From positions 1 to 38,972 of the forward strand of contig CAMVLZ010000013.1 in the NCBI GenBank assembly GCA_947168485.1: a DNA stretch of 38,972 nt, written 5' to 3'. This DNA is from an uncultured Bacillota bacterium. GTDB lineage: Bacteria > Bacillota_I > Bacilli_A > RF39 > UBA660. Made by a program: the position numbers and the translations under genes. Shown here piece by piece: positions 32,018 through 38,972 of this stretch (positions are counted from its first letter, which is position 1; each line of letters starts with the position of its first letter). Below the pieces are notes generated by a model. The model made no database searches. It had not been told where the DNA came from and was given only the letters and a program-made list of their open reading frames with translations.

Positions 32018-32479
32018 TTATAACTTATCTGTGGAACCAAATCCACCCATTCTATTACCAGAAGCTTTATCATCATCAGTAATTAAATATTTCATAAATA
32101 CACCTTGTCCAATAGCTTCACCTTTTTTTATAGTTATATCTTCATCTTTTACATTATAAAAAGCAAACATTATATGACCATCATTATCAGGATTACCATA
32201 ATAATCTTTATCTATAACACCTACAGAATTAGCTAAAATAAGACCTTTTTTCTTAGGATTAGAACTTCTATTATATAAATATAATACTTCATCATCTCCC
32301 ATATATGCCTTAATACCTGTAGGTATTAAAGTAGGTTTTTCAGTACCAGCAGGTACTATAGTATCTTCAGCACATTCTATATCATATCCTGCTGAAAACT
32401 TTGTTTTTCTAACTGGTAAATTAATCTCTTTATCTTCAAATCCTTTACACACTTCAAAACCACGTACTTTTAATTTCAT
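32018..32479 (-). CDS. dut: dUTP diphosphatase (trimeric dUTPase)
   Basis: This enzyme hydrolyses dUTP to dUMP, keeping uracil out of DNA and supplying the dTMP precursor. The 153 residues show the trimeric dUTPase motifs in order: SAGYDIE (1), NRSSNPKKKG (2), VGVIDKDYYGN (3, with the catalytic Asp and uracil-pocket Tyr), GEAIGQGVF (4) and the flexible C-terminal GGFGSTD (5). The insert PDNDGHI after motif 3 is longer than in E. coli and common in Firmicute forms. Its ATG overlaps the TGA of the upstream gene (ATGA). Confidence 0.95.
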   Translation of the reverse strand: MKLKVRGFEVCKGFEDKEINLPVRKTKFSAGYDIECAEDTIVPAGTEKPTLIPTGIKAYMGDDEVLYLYNRSSNPKKKGLILANSVGVIDKDYYGNPDNDGHIMFAFYNVKDEDITIKKGEAIGQGVFMKYLITDDDKASGNRMGGFGSTDKL

Positions 32480-33171
32480 ATTGGTTCCTCCTCACTCAAA
32501 TAAAATATTGAACAAATAATTAGGACAAACGCTAGTATTATAGGAAAAGCAGCTGTATGTAGTTTAGCTATATCATATACTACTAATATTACAGCTAAAA
32601 CAATAGAAACAAATCCCATAAACTTTTTATGTAATACAGTAAATATAAAACCAACTATTAATAATAAATCTGCTCCTATAAACTCTAAAAACTCTTTTGA
32701 TTTAAAGAAATAACTAATATCGACAGATCCCCAAGCATTAGCTAACTTTATAACAGCATAAATACTAATAGTTAAATTCATTATTAAATAGAAATATACA
32801 AGTATCATTCCTAAAGCAGGTAAAGTAACTAATATTCTAGAACGATATGTACTTACTTCTTCATGAACAGTTTGTGTTTGAGGTAAATTGTTAGAACTAA
32901 AAGTATTATTCACTCCAAAATTATTATTAGGAATTTGATTACTAGCCATTGTATTCATATTATTAGGTTGTAGTGTATTTCCCATTGTTTGAGAATTATT
33001 AATAGGCATCGAATAATTCATTGGTTGAGCATTATTCATAGGTTGAACATTATTCATAGGTTGAGCATTATTCATAGGTTGAGTAAAAGCATTACCAAAT
33101 TGTGCTCCACAATGAATACAAGATGTACTATCACTTTTAATCATCATTTTACAATTAGGACACTCAATCAT
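32476..33171 (-). CDS. Zinc-ribbon membrane protein with QPMNNA repeats
   Basis: The 231-residue product begins with a zinc ribbon (CPNCK ... CIHCG). This is followed by a low-complexity N/Q/P/M-rich linker with near-perfect QPMNNA repeats (about 31-52), then three or four membrane segments in the C-terminal half (about 115-225). Zinc ribbon plus linker plus membrane domain is common in Firmicutes, but the function is generally unknown. It overlaps dut by four bases and follows tex by four, so it is firmly in the operon. Linker length may vary between strains. Confidence 0.8.
   Translation of the reverse strand: MIECPNCKMMIKSDSTSCIHCGAQFGNAFTQPMNNAQPMNNVQPMNNAQPMNYSMPINNSQTMGNTLQPNNMNTMASNQIPNNNFGVNNTFSSNNLPQTQTVHEEVSTYRSRILVTLPALGMILVYFYLIMNLTISIYAVIKLANAWGSVDISYFFKSKEFLEFIGADLLLIVGFIFTVLHKKFMGFVSIVLAVILVVYDIAKLHTAAFPIILAFVLIICSIFYLSEEEPI
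33013..33084 (-). repeat. 18-bp coding tandem repeat (QPMNNA linker)
   Basis: Three nearly identical 18-bp units (33031-33048, 33049-33066, 33067-33084; plus-strand core ATTATTCATAGGTTGA) with a degenerate fourth. Units differ by one base, which suggests recent slippage expansion. Confidence 0.85.
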
Positions 33172-33175
33172 ATTA

Positions 33176-35323
33176 TTAACCCCTTTCTAATAAACTTAAA
33201 TTTACTTTTTCTTTTTCTAAATTAATTTCATCTACATAGCAATCTACTATATCTCCTACACTAAATAAATCACTAGGATGTTTAACATAACTATTAGATA
33301 ACTTAGATATATGAGCTAACCCATCATTATGAAGTCCAATATCTATAAATAATCCAAAATCTACAACATTTCTAACAGTACCTTGAAGTTTCATTCCTAC
33401 TGTTAAATCTTTAATGTCTAAAACATTACTTTTAAGTATTGGTTGAGGATACTCATCTCTAGGATCTAAATTAGGTTTCTTTAGAGATGCGATAACATCT
33501 TCTATAGTATATTTATCACTATTTAATTCATTTACTAATTTATCTATATCTACACTATTCAATTTATCAATTAATTCTTTACTACCAACATCATTAACAG
33601 AGAACCCTAATTTCTCTAATATCTTTAAAGCAATATTATAACTCTCTGGATGTATAGCAGTTCTATCTAAAATATTATCACCATCTAATATTCTTAAGAA
33701 ACCAATAGATTGTTCATAAGCTTTAGGTGTTAATAATTTTTCTATTTCAACTCTATTTTTAAATTTATGTTTTTCTCTAAAATTAATTAACTTAGTAATA
33801 GAAGCTTTAGTAATACCAGAAACATATTTTAATAATGATGTAGAAGCTGTATTAACATTTACACCAACACTATTAACACATTTTTCTACTACAAAATCTA
33901 ATGATTCAGATAACTTCTTACCACTAACATCATGTTGATATAAACCTACTCCAATTCCATCAGGTGGAATCTTAACAAGTTCAGCTAAAGGATCTTGTAC
34001 TCTTCTACCAATACTTACAGCACTTCTTTTCTCTACTGCTAAATCAGGAAATTCTTCAATCGCAACATCACTTGCTGAATAAATAGACGCTCCTGCTTCA
34101 CTAACAATAATATATTTACAATTTAAATTATATTCTTTAATCATATCAGCACAGAATTTTTCACTTTCACGTGATGCAGTACCATTACCTATAGCTATTA
34201 TATCAACATTATATTTATTAATTAATTGTACCACAACTTCTTTAGATAATTTTATTCTTTTTTCTTCTTCTCCTTTTAAGAAAGGTTTAATAACTGTAGA
34301 ATCTAAATATTTCCCAGTTTTATCAATAACAGCTAATTTACATCCATTTACATATCCTGGATCAAAAGCAAGTACTACTCTTTCTTTCATAGGAGGAGTT
34401 AATAATAATGCTTCTAAATTCTTGCCAAAATTATCAATAGCAGCAATCTCACCTTTCTCAGTTAAATCAGATCTAATTTCTCTTTCTATAGACGGTTCAA
34501 TTAATCTCTTATATGCATCATCTATAGCTTCTTTTATATAAGTAGTAACAAAACTCTTATCATTTTTAATAATCTTTTTCTCTAAATAAGAAATAATCTC
34601 ATCTTTAGAAACATCTATCTTAACATTAAGAACTTTTTCACTTTCTCCTCTATTGATTGCTAGAATACGATGAGGTTTTATATACTTAACAGCTTCACTA
34701 TAATCATAATACATCTCATATACTTTATTCTCATCTTCACTATTCTTTTTTAATTTACTAGTAATAATACCATTCTTATAAAAATAAGATCTAATCCATT
34801 TCCTATAATAAGCATTATCACTAATCCATTCAGCTATTATATATTTAGCTCCTTCTATACATTTATCTTCATCTAAATCATCTTTAATAAATTTAGAACA
34901 CATTCCATGAATATCACCAGTAGTTGGAAAACTCATCATCATCTTAGCTAATGGTTCTAATCCTGCTTTAATAGCCTCTGTAGCTTTAGTTTTCTTCTTC
35001 TCTTTATAAGGTCTATATAAATCCTCTACTTCTACTAATTTCTCACATTTCATAATAGAATCTTTTAATTCATCAGTTAATAAACCTTTCTCATCAATTA
35101 ATCTAATAACATCTTCTTTTCTTTTTAATAAATTAACTTGATAATCATAAACTTCACCTATACTTTTAATTATCTCTTCAGATAATCCACCAGTAGCTTC
35201 TTTTCTATATCTAGCTATAAAAGGAATAGTATTATCATCCTTTAATAACTCTAAAACAGTATTAACTTGTTTAACACTAATATTTAAATCTTTACTAATA
35301 TTTTCAATTATATTGTCATTCAT
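33176..35323 (-). CDS. tex: Tex-family RNA-binding protein
   Basis: Tex is a cytoplasmic multi-domain nucleic-acid-binding protein linked to transcription and ribosome-associated processes. I start at the ATG at 35323 with GGTGAT four bases upstream, giving 715 residues, the normal length. Domains are: a helical N-terminal Tex region with IPFIARYRKEATGGL near 32-46; a YqgF/RNase-H-like domain from VVLAFDPGYVNGCKLAV (about 320-450); tandem helix-hairpin-helix motifs around VNTASTSLLKYVSGI (about 490-560); and a C-terminal S1 domain, GTVRNVVDFGLFIDIG to VNLSLLERG. It heads the operon with the zinc-ribbon protein, dut and superoxide reductase. Confidence 0.96.
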   Translation of the reverse strand: MNDNIIENISKDLNISVKQVNTVLELLKDDNTIPFIARYRKEATGGLSEEIIKSIGEVYDYQVNLLKRKEDVIRLIDEKGLLTDELKDSIMKCEKLVEVEDLYRPYKEKKKTKATEAIKAGLEPLAKMMMSFPTTGDIHGMCSKFIKDDLDEDKCIEGAKYIIAEWISDNAYYRKWIRSYFYKNGIITSKLKKNSEDENKVYEMYYDYSEAVKYIKPHRILAINRGESEKVLNVKIDVSKDEIISYLEKKIIKNDKSFVTTYIKEAIDDAYKRLIEPSIEREIRSDLTEKGEIAAIDNFGKNLEALLLTPPMKERVVLAFDPGYVNGCKLAVIDKTGKYLDSTVIKPFLKGEEEKRIKLSKEVVVQLINKYNVDIIAIGNGTASRESEKFCADMIKEYNLNCKYIIVSEAGASIYSASDVAIEEFPDLAVEKRSAVSIGRRVQDPLAELVKIPPDGIGVGLYQHDVSGKKLSESLDFVVEKCVNSVGVNVNTASTSLLKYVSGITKASITKLINFREKHKFKNRVEIEKLLTPKAYEQSIGFLRILDGDNILDRTAIHPESYNIALKILEKLGFSVNDVGSKELIDKLNSVDIDKLVNELNSDKYTIEDVIASLKKPNLDPRDEYPQPILKSNVLDIKDLTVGMKLQGTVRNVVDFGLFIDIGLHNDGLAHISKLSNSYVKHPSDLFSVGDIVDCYVDEINLEKEKVNLSLLERG

Positions 35324-35412
35324 CTTAATCACCATAATTATTGTATCAAATAATTAATTAAAAGTCCCTTATATTAACAATTAATTTACAAAAAAAGCAC
35401 TTTCATAGCAAC

Positions 35413-35434
35413 AAAAAAAGAGGCAAAGCCTCTT
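35413..35434 (-). terminator. Terminator of the sigma-factor gene
   Basis: Stem AAGAGGC / GCCTCTT with a 3-base loop and seven T on the minus strand, just after the stop at 35450. Confidence 0.85.
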
Positions 35435-35449
35435 ATTAACATTTTTAAA

Positions 35450-36304
35450 TTACTTACTTATATTTTTACCATATTTAACTCTAATCTTTTTAAGGACTTT
35501 TGCTTCCATTCTTCCAACTTCTTTATCTGAACAATTATATTCTTGTCCTATAGCTTCTCTAGCTAGACAAAAATCATCATCAAATCCCCAATGTTTCTTT
35601 AACATTTCTACACCAGTTTTATATGATGGATTAACAGCACTTACTTTATCAAAAACACTATTTAATTCATCGCGTAGTAAATCATTATCAATTTCTTCAT
35701 TGTAATCTTCTTCACTTACTATAGTATCCTTTAAAGTTGTTTCTTCATCAATATAATCATCTAAACTTTCAACTGCTTGAGAATTTACTAATATAGTTTC
35801 AACATTTTCAACAGGTATTCCAGTCTCTTTAGCAATTTCACTAAGTGTAGGTTCTCTATGATATTCATGTCTTAATAAATTAATAATATTATCTACCTTA
35901 ATACATGTAGTAGCATAATACTCAGGTTTTCTAATAATATCAGATGTTTTAGTAGCTTTATCTAAAGCACTAAAAACATAATAATAAGCATATCCTCTAA
36001 AATCTTCAGTTCTTGATACATTACATTTTTCTATTGAAGTAATTAAACCTATTGTACCTTCTTGAACTAAATCTAAAAAGTCAACACCTTTATCTAAGAA
36101 GTTAACTGACATACTAGCAACATAACCTAAACTAGATTTTATTAATTTATCTCTAGCATCCATATCACCAGATTGAGCTTTTTTAACTAATTCTATAGTT
36201 TCTTTTTTACTAATTTTATCTATCTTTTCAATTTCATCTAAAAATGCTAATTCAGATTTTGAAAAATATCCTTCTTGTCTTAATTGCTTTATTTTGTTTT
36301 TCAA
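35450..36304 (-). CDS. RNA polymerase sigma-70-family factor with atypical region 4
   Basis: This is a transcription initiation factor. I place the start at a TTG (36304) preceded by AGGGGGTG, because the longer frame reads through an obvious promoter; this gives 284 residues. Region 2 is clear: LIKSSLGYVASMSVNFLDKGVDFLDLVQEGTIGLITSIEK and then FRGYAYYYVFSALDKA (about 60-125). Region 3 is LRHEYHREPTLSEIAKETGIPVENV (about 150-180). An acidic linker (SEEDYNEEIDNDL) leads to a C-terminal region, GVEMLKKHWGFDDDF...AREAIGQEYNCSDKEVGRMEAKVLKKIR. This occupies the region 4 position but matches the usual helix-turn-helix poorly. It is probably an alternative sigma factor for a special regulon; which one cannot be said. 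It is monocistronic. Confidence 0.85.
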   Translation of the reverse strand: MKNKIKQLRQEGYFSKSELAFLDEIEKIDKISKKETIELVKKAQSGDMDARDKLIKSSLGYVASMSVNFLDKGVDFLDLVQEGTIGLITSIEKCNVSRTEDFRGYAYYYVFSALDKATKTSDIIRKPEYYATTCIKVDNIINLLRHEYHREPTLSEIAKETGIPVENVETILVNSQAVESLDDYIDEETTLKDTIVSEEDYNEEIDNDLLRDELNSVFDKVSAVNPSYKTGVEMLKKHWGFDDDFCLAREAIGQEYNCSDKEVGRMEAKVLKKIRVKYGKNISK

Positions 36305-36328
36305 AATAGCACCCCCTAAGTAAAGCAC

Positions 36329-36357
36329 ATTATACCACAAAAGATTAGAATAATCAA
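36329..36357 (-). promoter_or_regulatory. Promoter of the sigma-factor gene
   Basis: Minus-strand -35 TTGATT (36352-36357), 17 bases, -10 TATAAT (36329-36334). It lies inside the longest open frame, which argues for the TTG start downstream. Confidence 0.75.
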
Positions 36358-36365
36358 TACAAAAC

Positions 36366-36389
36366 AAAAAAAAGAGACTTTTGTCTCTT
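36366..36389 (-). terminator. Terminator of the 3D-domain gene
   Basis: Stem AAGAGAC / GTCTCTT with a TTTT loop and eight T on the minus strand. It overlaps the stop codon. Confidence 0.85.
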
Positions 36390-36981
36390 AATAACCATAT
36401 CTTAATACTTGATAATTAATACTACTAACACCATATTTATAAGCTATTTGATTACTTGGTACTAATACATCAAACATAAATCTTCTTCCACTACCAATAT
36501 TTCCACCTCTATCAAGAACAACTCCTGTAAAAGTACCTATTGGTGTACCACTAATCTTTATAATTGATCCATAAGGAAACTCTTTACCAGCTGCTAAAGC
36601 ACGTACATAACCAAACTTAGAATCATTATAATAAACTCCTTTTAATGACTTACCAGCACCAACTCTACCAGAACATCCTGCACAATTTAATGAGTAATAA
36701 GAAACTCTTCCACTACCATTTTTTAAACTTTTAGCAGAAACATTATTACTTTCTAATTTAACATCTTCAGTAACTTTTCTAGCTTGAATCTTAGCTTCAC
36801 GAGCTTTCTTTTCAGCAAGTATTTTCTTAATACTAATAGTATTAACTACATTACTTTGTAATGCTTTAGTACTAAAAGAAGTATTAACCCTTTTTAATTC
36901 ATTATCTGGAGTAATTAAAAACAATCCAGAACCTATCATAATAAAGGATATTATGAACATATAATAAATATACTTTTTCAT
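36388..36981 (-). CDS. Secreted 3D-domain (double-psi barrel) cell-wall protein
   Basis: This is a probable peptidoglycan-active or wall-associated protein, anchored outside the membrane. The start is the ATG at 36981 with GAGGAG upstream, giving 197 residues. It has a membrane segment at about 3-23, a lysine/alanine-rich helical linker (ILAEKKAREAKIQARKV, about 53-70) and a C-terminal domain. The domain begins GRVSYYSLNCAGCSGRVGAGKS and contains LDRGGNIGSGRRFMFDVLV, which carries the spaced aspartates that name the 3D domain of the RpfB/YabE/YuiC-type proteins. The Cys pair in NCAGCSG may form a disulfide. Upstream lie two direct-repeat pairs resembling WalR sites, which fits a wall-remodelling role. 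Confidence 0.85.
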   Translation of the reverse strand: MKKYIYYMFIISFIMIGSGLFLITPDNELKRVNTSFSTKALQSNVVNTISIKKILAEKKAREAKIQARKVTEDVKLESNNVSAKSLKNGSGRVSYYSLNCAGCSGRVGAGKSLKGVYYNDSKFGYVRALAAGKEFPYGSIIKISGTPIGTFTGVVLDRGGNIGSGRRFMFDVLVPSNQIAYKYGVSSINYQVLRYGY

Positions 36982-37030
36982 ATAAAAACTCCTCAAAAAT
37001 ATACTATCATATCTTTAAGGAGCAATCAAG

Positions 37031-37067
37031 TTTACTGATTATTTACACTATATACAAAATATTTACA
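37031..37067 (-). promoter_or_regulatory. WalR-like direct repeats upstream of the 3D-domain gene
   Basis: On the minus strand, TGTAAA-N5-TGTATA (37067-37051) and TGTAAA-N5-AGTAAA (37047-37031) follow the WalR (YycF) consensus TGTWAH-N5-TGTWAH, each with one mismatch in the second half. WalR controls wall hydrolases in Bacilli, which fits the target gene. Confidence 0.4.
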
Positions 37068-37068
37068 C

Positions 37069-37094
37069 AAAAAAGAGACACATGTCTCTTTTTA
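37069..37094 (-). terminator. Terminator of the NlpC/P60-like gene
   Basis: A 10-bp stem AAAAAGAGAC / GTCTCTTTTT with an ACAT loop, T-rich on both sides. Confidence 0.8.
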
Positions 37095-38972
37095 TTAAGT
37101 CCATCTTGTATCTGTAATTGGTCTTATTACCACAAACAAATCACTATTATAGATACCTCTTACAAAATAATCAGGACTATTCCAACCAGTCTTTCTCTTA
37201 TATGTTTGATTAACTGATAAATCAGCACTAGAATATTTATATTGAGTTACTTTCAATCTATTATTAGAATTTAGTTCTTGATTATAATATGTATATTTCT
37301 TATCAGTAAATCTTACAAATTTACCATGACCATAATATATATAAGTCTTAGGAACAAATATAGCTGTATTTATAGTACTTTTATTAATATTTAAATCAAA
37401 TAATAATAATACATCACCTAATTCAAAATCAGCTTCAGTCATGTACTTAATACGATTAACATTCTTTTGAGCTCCACTAGTAGCATGTCTTGCATCATTT
37501 CCTCTTAATAATTTTCCTCCATACATACCAGGAACAACAAATGAACTATTAGTATTCAATTGATAATCAAATTCACTTCCATTAATCTTAGAAAAATATT
37601 TATTTAATAATGTATTAGTATCATTAGTATCAAATACTGAATAATTAGATATTCTCTTAGGTTTATCATTAGAATAAAACTTCATATTTTGATATACCTT
37701 ATTAATCGCATCAAATTGATTACTCCATTTACTTAATTTATTAATAGAATTAATAATTTCAGTTCTATTAACTTTTGAAGTAATAGAATTATTAATATTA
37801 ATATCTATATCAGGTAAATTTAAACTTGAATTCCCATTAGTAATAACAAACCCAGGAATCTTTCTCTTTACTTTGTCACCTTGCAAATGAAGTGTATATT
37901 CAATAGTTTTCGCTTTCTTATAAGAAAGATTTTTCCAAGTTACTTTTATAACTTTTCCTGAACTATTCTTAGTTTTAACACAATTATCACTGCATTTTTC
38001 AAATTTTCCCCATGATGGAATACTAGCAGTTACAGTAACCTTATCTGTAGTATCACTACTAATATTACTTTTTAATCTCTTCCAAGCATAACCGTCATGA
38101 GCAACACATCCTTTTTCGCCTACCCAAGTTTTAGTCATAGAAGTATTAACTGTAGTATCACTTATAACATCATTTTCTTTATCTGCTGTAGTAGTTTCTT
38201 CACTCTCATCAACTGGATCTATTGTATCTAATTGAGTTCCTGCATTATATATAGATTTTGAAACTTTAGTAGTACAATAACCAAAGTTTCCAAGATTATT
38301 TGGTTTAGTATATCTAAATCTAACTCTAATATTATTACCAGGTCTATTTGTATTATAATTTCCAATAGTTCTACCAGATGAAGTCATAATATATTGTTCA
38401 CTAGTAACATCATGTAATTTAGTTCTAGCAACAGATTTATTATAAGCACTAATAGTATCTCCAAAATATGGATGAGAATTACTTATAGTACAATTATCAT
38501 TATCTTTATTTGTATTATTTGGACAGAATTCATTAATAGGTCTTAAGATTAAATATTTCATAGTTTTAACACCTTTAGAATCAAATATCATATAATCAAA
38601 ATCTTCAGTATATCTAATAGAAAAAGCATCTTTATTTCTACCTGAAGTAGATCCATTATTACTAAAAGTGTACTCTCTATTTAAATCGCCACCTTTAGCT
38701 TCAATAATACCATAATTATGAGTCTCATTAACCCATTTACCATTTTTATTAACAGATACACCTAATTTATTACCAACAAACAAAACAACATGTCCAGATT
38801 CATCATAACCAGCCTCATCAACTACACCTTTACGCCTAATAATTAAATCACCAGGTTTTAATAAAGCTCTCATTTCTTCATATATTTTTTTCTCATTACT
38901 ATAATTTATAGTAGTTGTACCACTAACTACTTTACCATTTTCAATTACACGATTATCATTTAATTCATGATA
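37095..38972 (-). CDS. NlpC/P60-like protein, 3' part only (runs off the window)
   Basis: The frame stays open to the last base of the window, so the ATG at 38873 is internal and the 5' end lies outside. The visible 625 residues begin within an NlpC/P60-type domain: LKPGDLIIRRKG, then ESGHVVLFVGN with the likely catalytic His, and IIEAKGGDL; the catalytic Cys should lie upstream of the window. A long middle part has T/S/N-rich beta sequence and paired cysteines. A second, degenerate copy of the same fold closes the protein: EADFELGDVLLLFD, NTAIFVPKTYIYYG and SDLFVVIRPI parallel the first copy's PGDLIIRR, GHVVLFVG and MKYLILRPI. It is probably a secreted wall hydrolase or a related surface protein; only one copy looks catalytic. 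Confidence 0.65.
   Translation of the reverse strand, partial: YHELNDNRVIENGKVVSGTTTINYSNEKKIYEEMRALLKPGDLIIRRKGVVDEAGYDESGHVVLFVGNKLGVSVNKNGKWVNETHNYGIIEAKGGDLNREYTFSNNGSTSGRNKDAFSIRYTEDFDYMIFDSKGVKTMKYLILRPINEFCPNNTNKDNDNCTISNSHPYFGDTISAYNKSVARTKLHDVTSEQYIMTSSGRTIGNYNTNRPGNNIRVRFRYTKPNNLGNFGYCTTKVSKSIYNAGTQLDTIDPVDESEETTTADKENDVISDTTVNTSMTKTWVGEKGCVAHDGYAWKRLKSNISSDTTDKVTVTASIPSWGKFEKCSDNCVKTKNSSGKVIKVTWKNLSYKKAKTIEYTLHLQGDKVKRKIPGFVITNGNSSLNLPDIDININNSITSKVNRTEIINSINKLSKWSNQFDAINKVYQNMKFYSNDKPKRISNYSVFDTNDTNTLLNKYFSKINGSEFDYQLNTNSSFVVPGMYGGKLLRGNDARHATSGAQKNVNRIKYMTEADFELGDVLLLFDLNINKSTINTAIFVPKTYIYYGHGKFVRFTDKKYTYYNQELNSNNRLKVTQYKYSSADLSVNQTYKRKTGWNSPDYFVRGIYNSDLFVVIRPITDTRWT

Noticed and set aside
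32989-33225. A 78-residue plus-strand frame with an IIHRLS repeat
   Set aside because: Antisense shadow of the QPMNNA repeat; no ribosome site.
1-38972. CRISPR array, prophage, transposon or plasmid origin
   Set aside because: No regularly spaced identical repeats, integrase or transposase genes, terminal inverted repeats or iterons were seen; the repeats present are coding or RNA-structural.
1-38972. Mycoplasma-type genetic code (TGA = Trp), suggested by the low G+C
   Set aside because: Trp is encoded by TGG throughout, and TGA is a genuine stop for the genes ending at 25819 and 32476.

Overview
The window is a very AT-rich stretch of low-GC Firmicute (Bacillota) chromosome using the ordinary bacterial code: TGG encodes Trp and TGA is a genuine stop in two genes. 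The gene content (oxygen-sensitive ribonucleotide reductase, superoxide reductase, class B and C sortases, ScpAB, a zinc-ribbon membrane protein) points to an anaerobic, probably gut-living, single-membrane member of the Bacilli/Erysipelotrichia/RF39-like lineages. That placement is inference from content. Most genes lie on the minus strand.

Region 1 (1-20.4 kb) is a cell-surface and secretion module. Read on the minus strand it has three promoter-led units. The first (20.4-16.7 kb) encodes a membrane-anchored TasA-related protein, a TasA/CalY-type protein, a hairpin, a 44-residue protein and a large helical protein. The second (15.7-5.6 kb) encodes a SipW-type signal peptidase with a long cytoplasmic tail, a 2673-residue beta-repeat surface protein, and a signal-peptidase-like membrane protein that appears to have lost its catalytic residues. 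The third (5.5 kb-1) encodes a vWA-like surface protein, a pilin-like protein with an LPVAGG sorting signal, and a class C pilus sortase. A remnant of a BspA-type (DUF285) surface protein lies between units two and three. An SDR dehydrogenase (15.9-16.6 kb, plus strand) interrupts the module.

Region 2 (20.4-21.3 kb) has no protein gene. It holds two apparent RNA transcription units, one per strand, each with a promoter-like sequence and an intrinsic terminator; I could not assign either to a known RNA family.

Region 3 (21.3-28.7 kb) contains nrdD-nrdG with a downstream membrane protein, divergent from a Crp/Fnr-type regulator. The shared intergenic region has two inverted repeats, one of which contains a self-complementary hexamer that could be the -35 element in both directions. 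Next is a surface operon: an NPKTG-anchored protein, its probable class B sortase, a membrane protein and a small 8-cysteine, lysine-rich exported peptide.

Region 4 (28.7-39 kb) is mostly housekeeping: tRNA-Leu(CAA), a highly unusual tRNA-Thr(UGU)-like gene, scpA-scpB, a tandemly duplicated structured element with terminators, an RNHCP protein, a tex / zinc-ribbon / dut / superoxide-reductase operon, an alternative sigma factor, a 3D-domain cell-wall protein and the 3' part of an NlpC/P60-like protein that runs off the window.

The strongest candidate for something undescribed is the tRNA-Thr-like gene at 28903-28978. It keeps threonine identity elements and intact acceptor, D and anticodon stems, but lacks the D-loop GG, the T-loop TTC and the purine at position 37. 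This is the pattern known from staphylococcal tRNA-Gly species that feed cell-wall synthesis instead of the ribosome.
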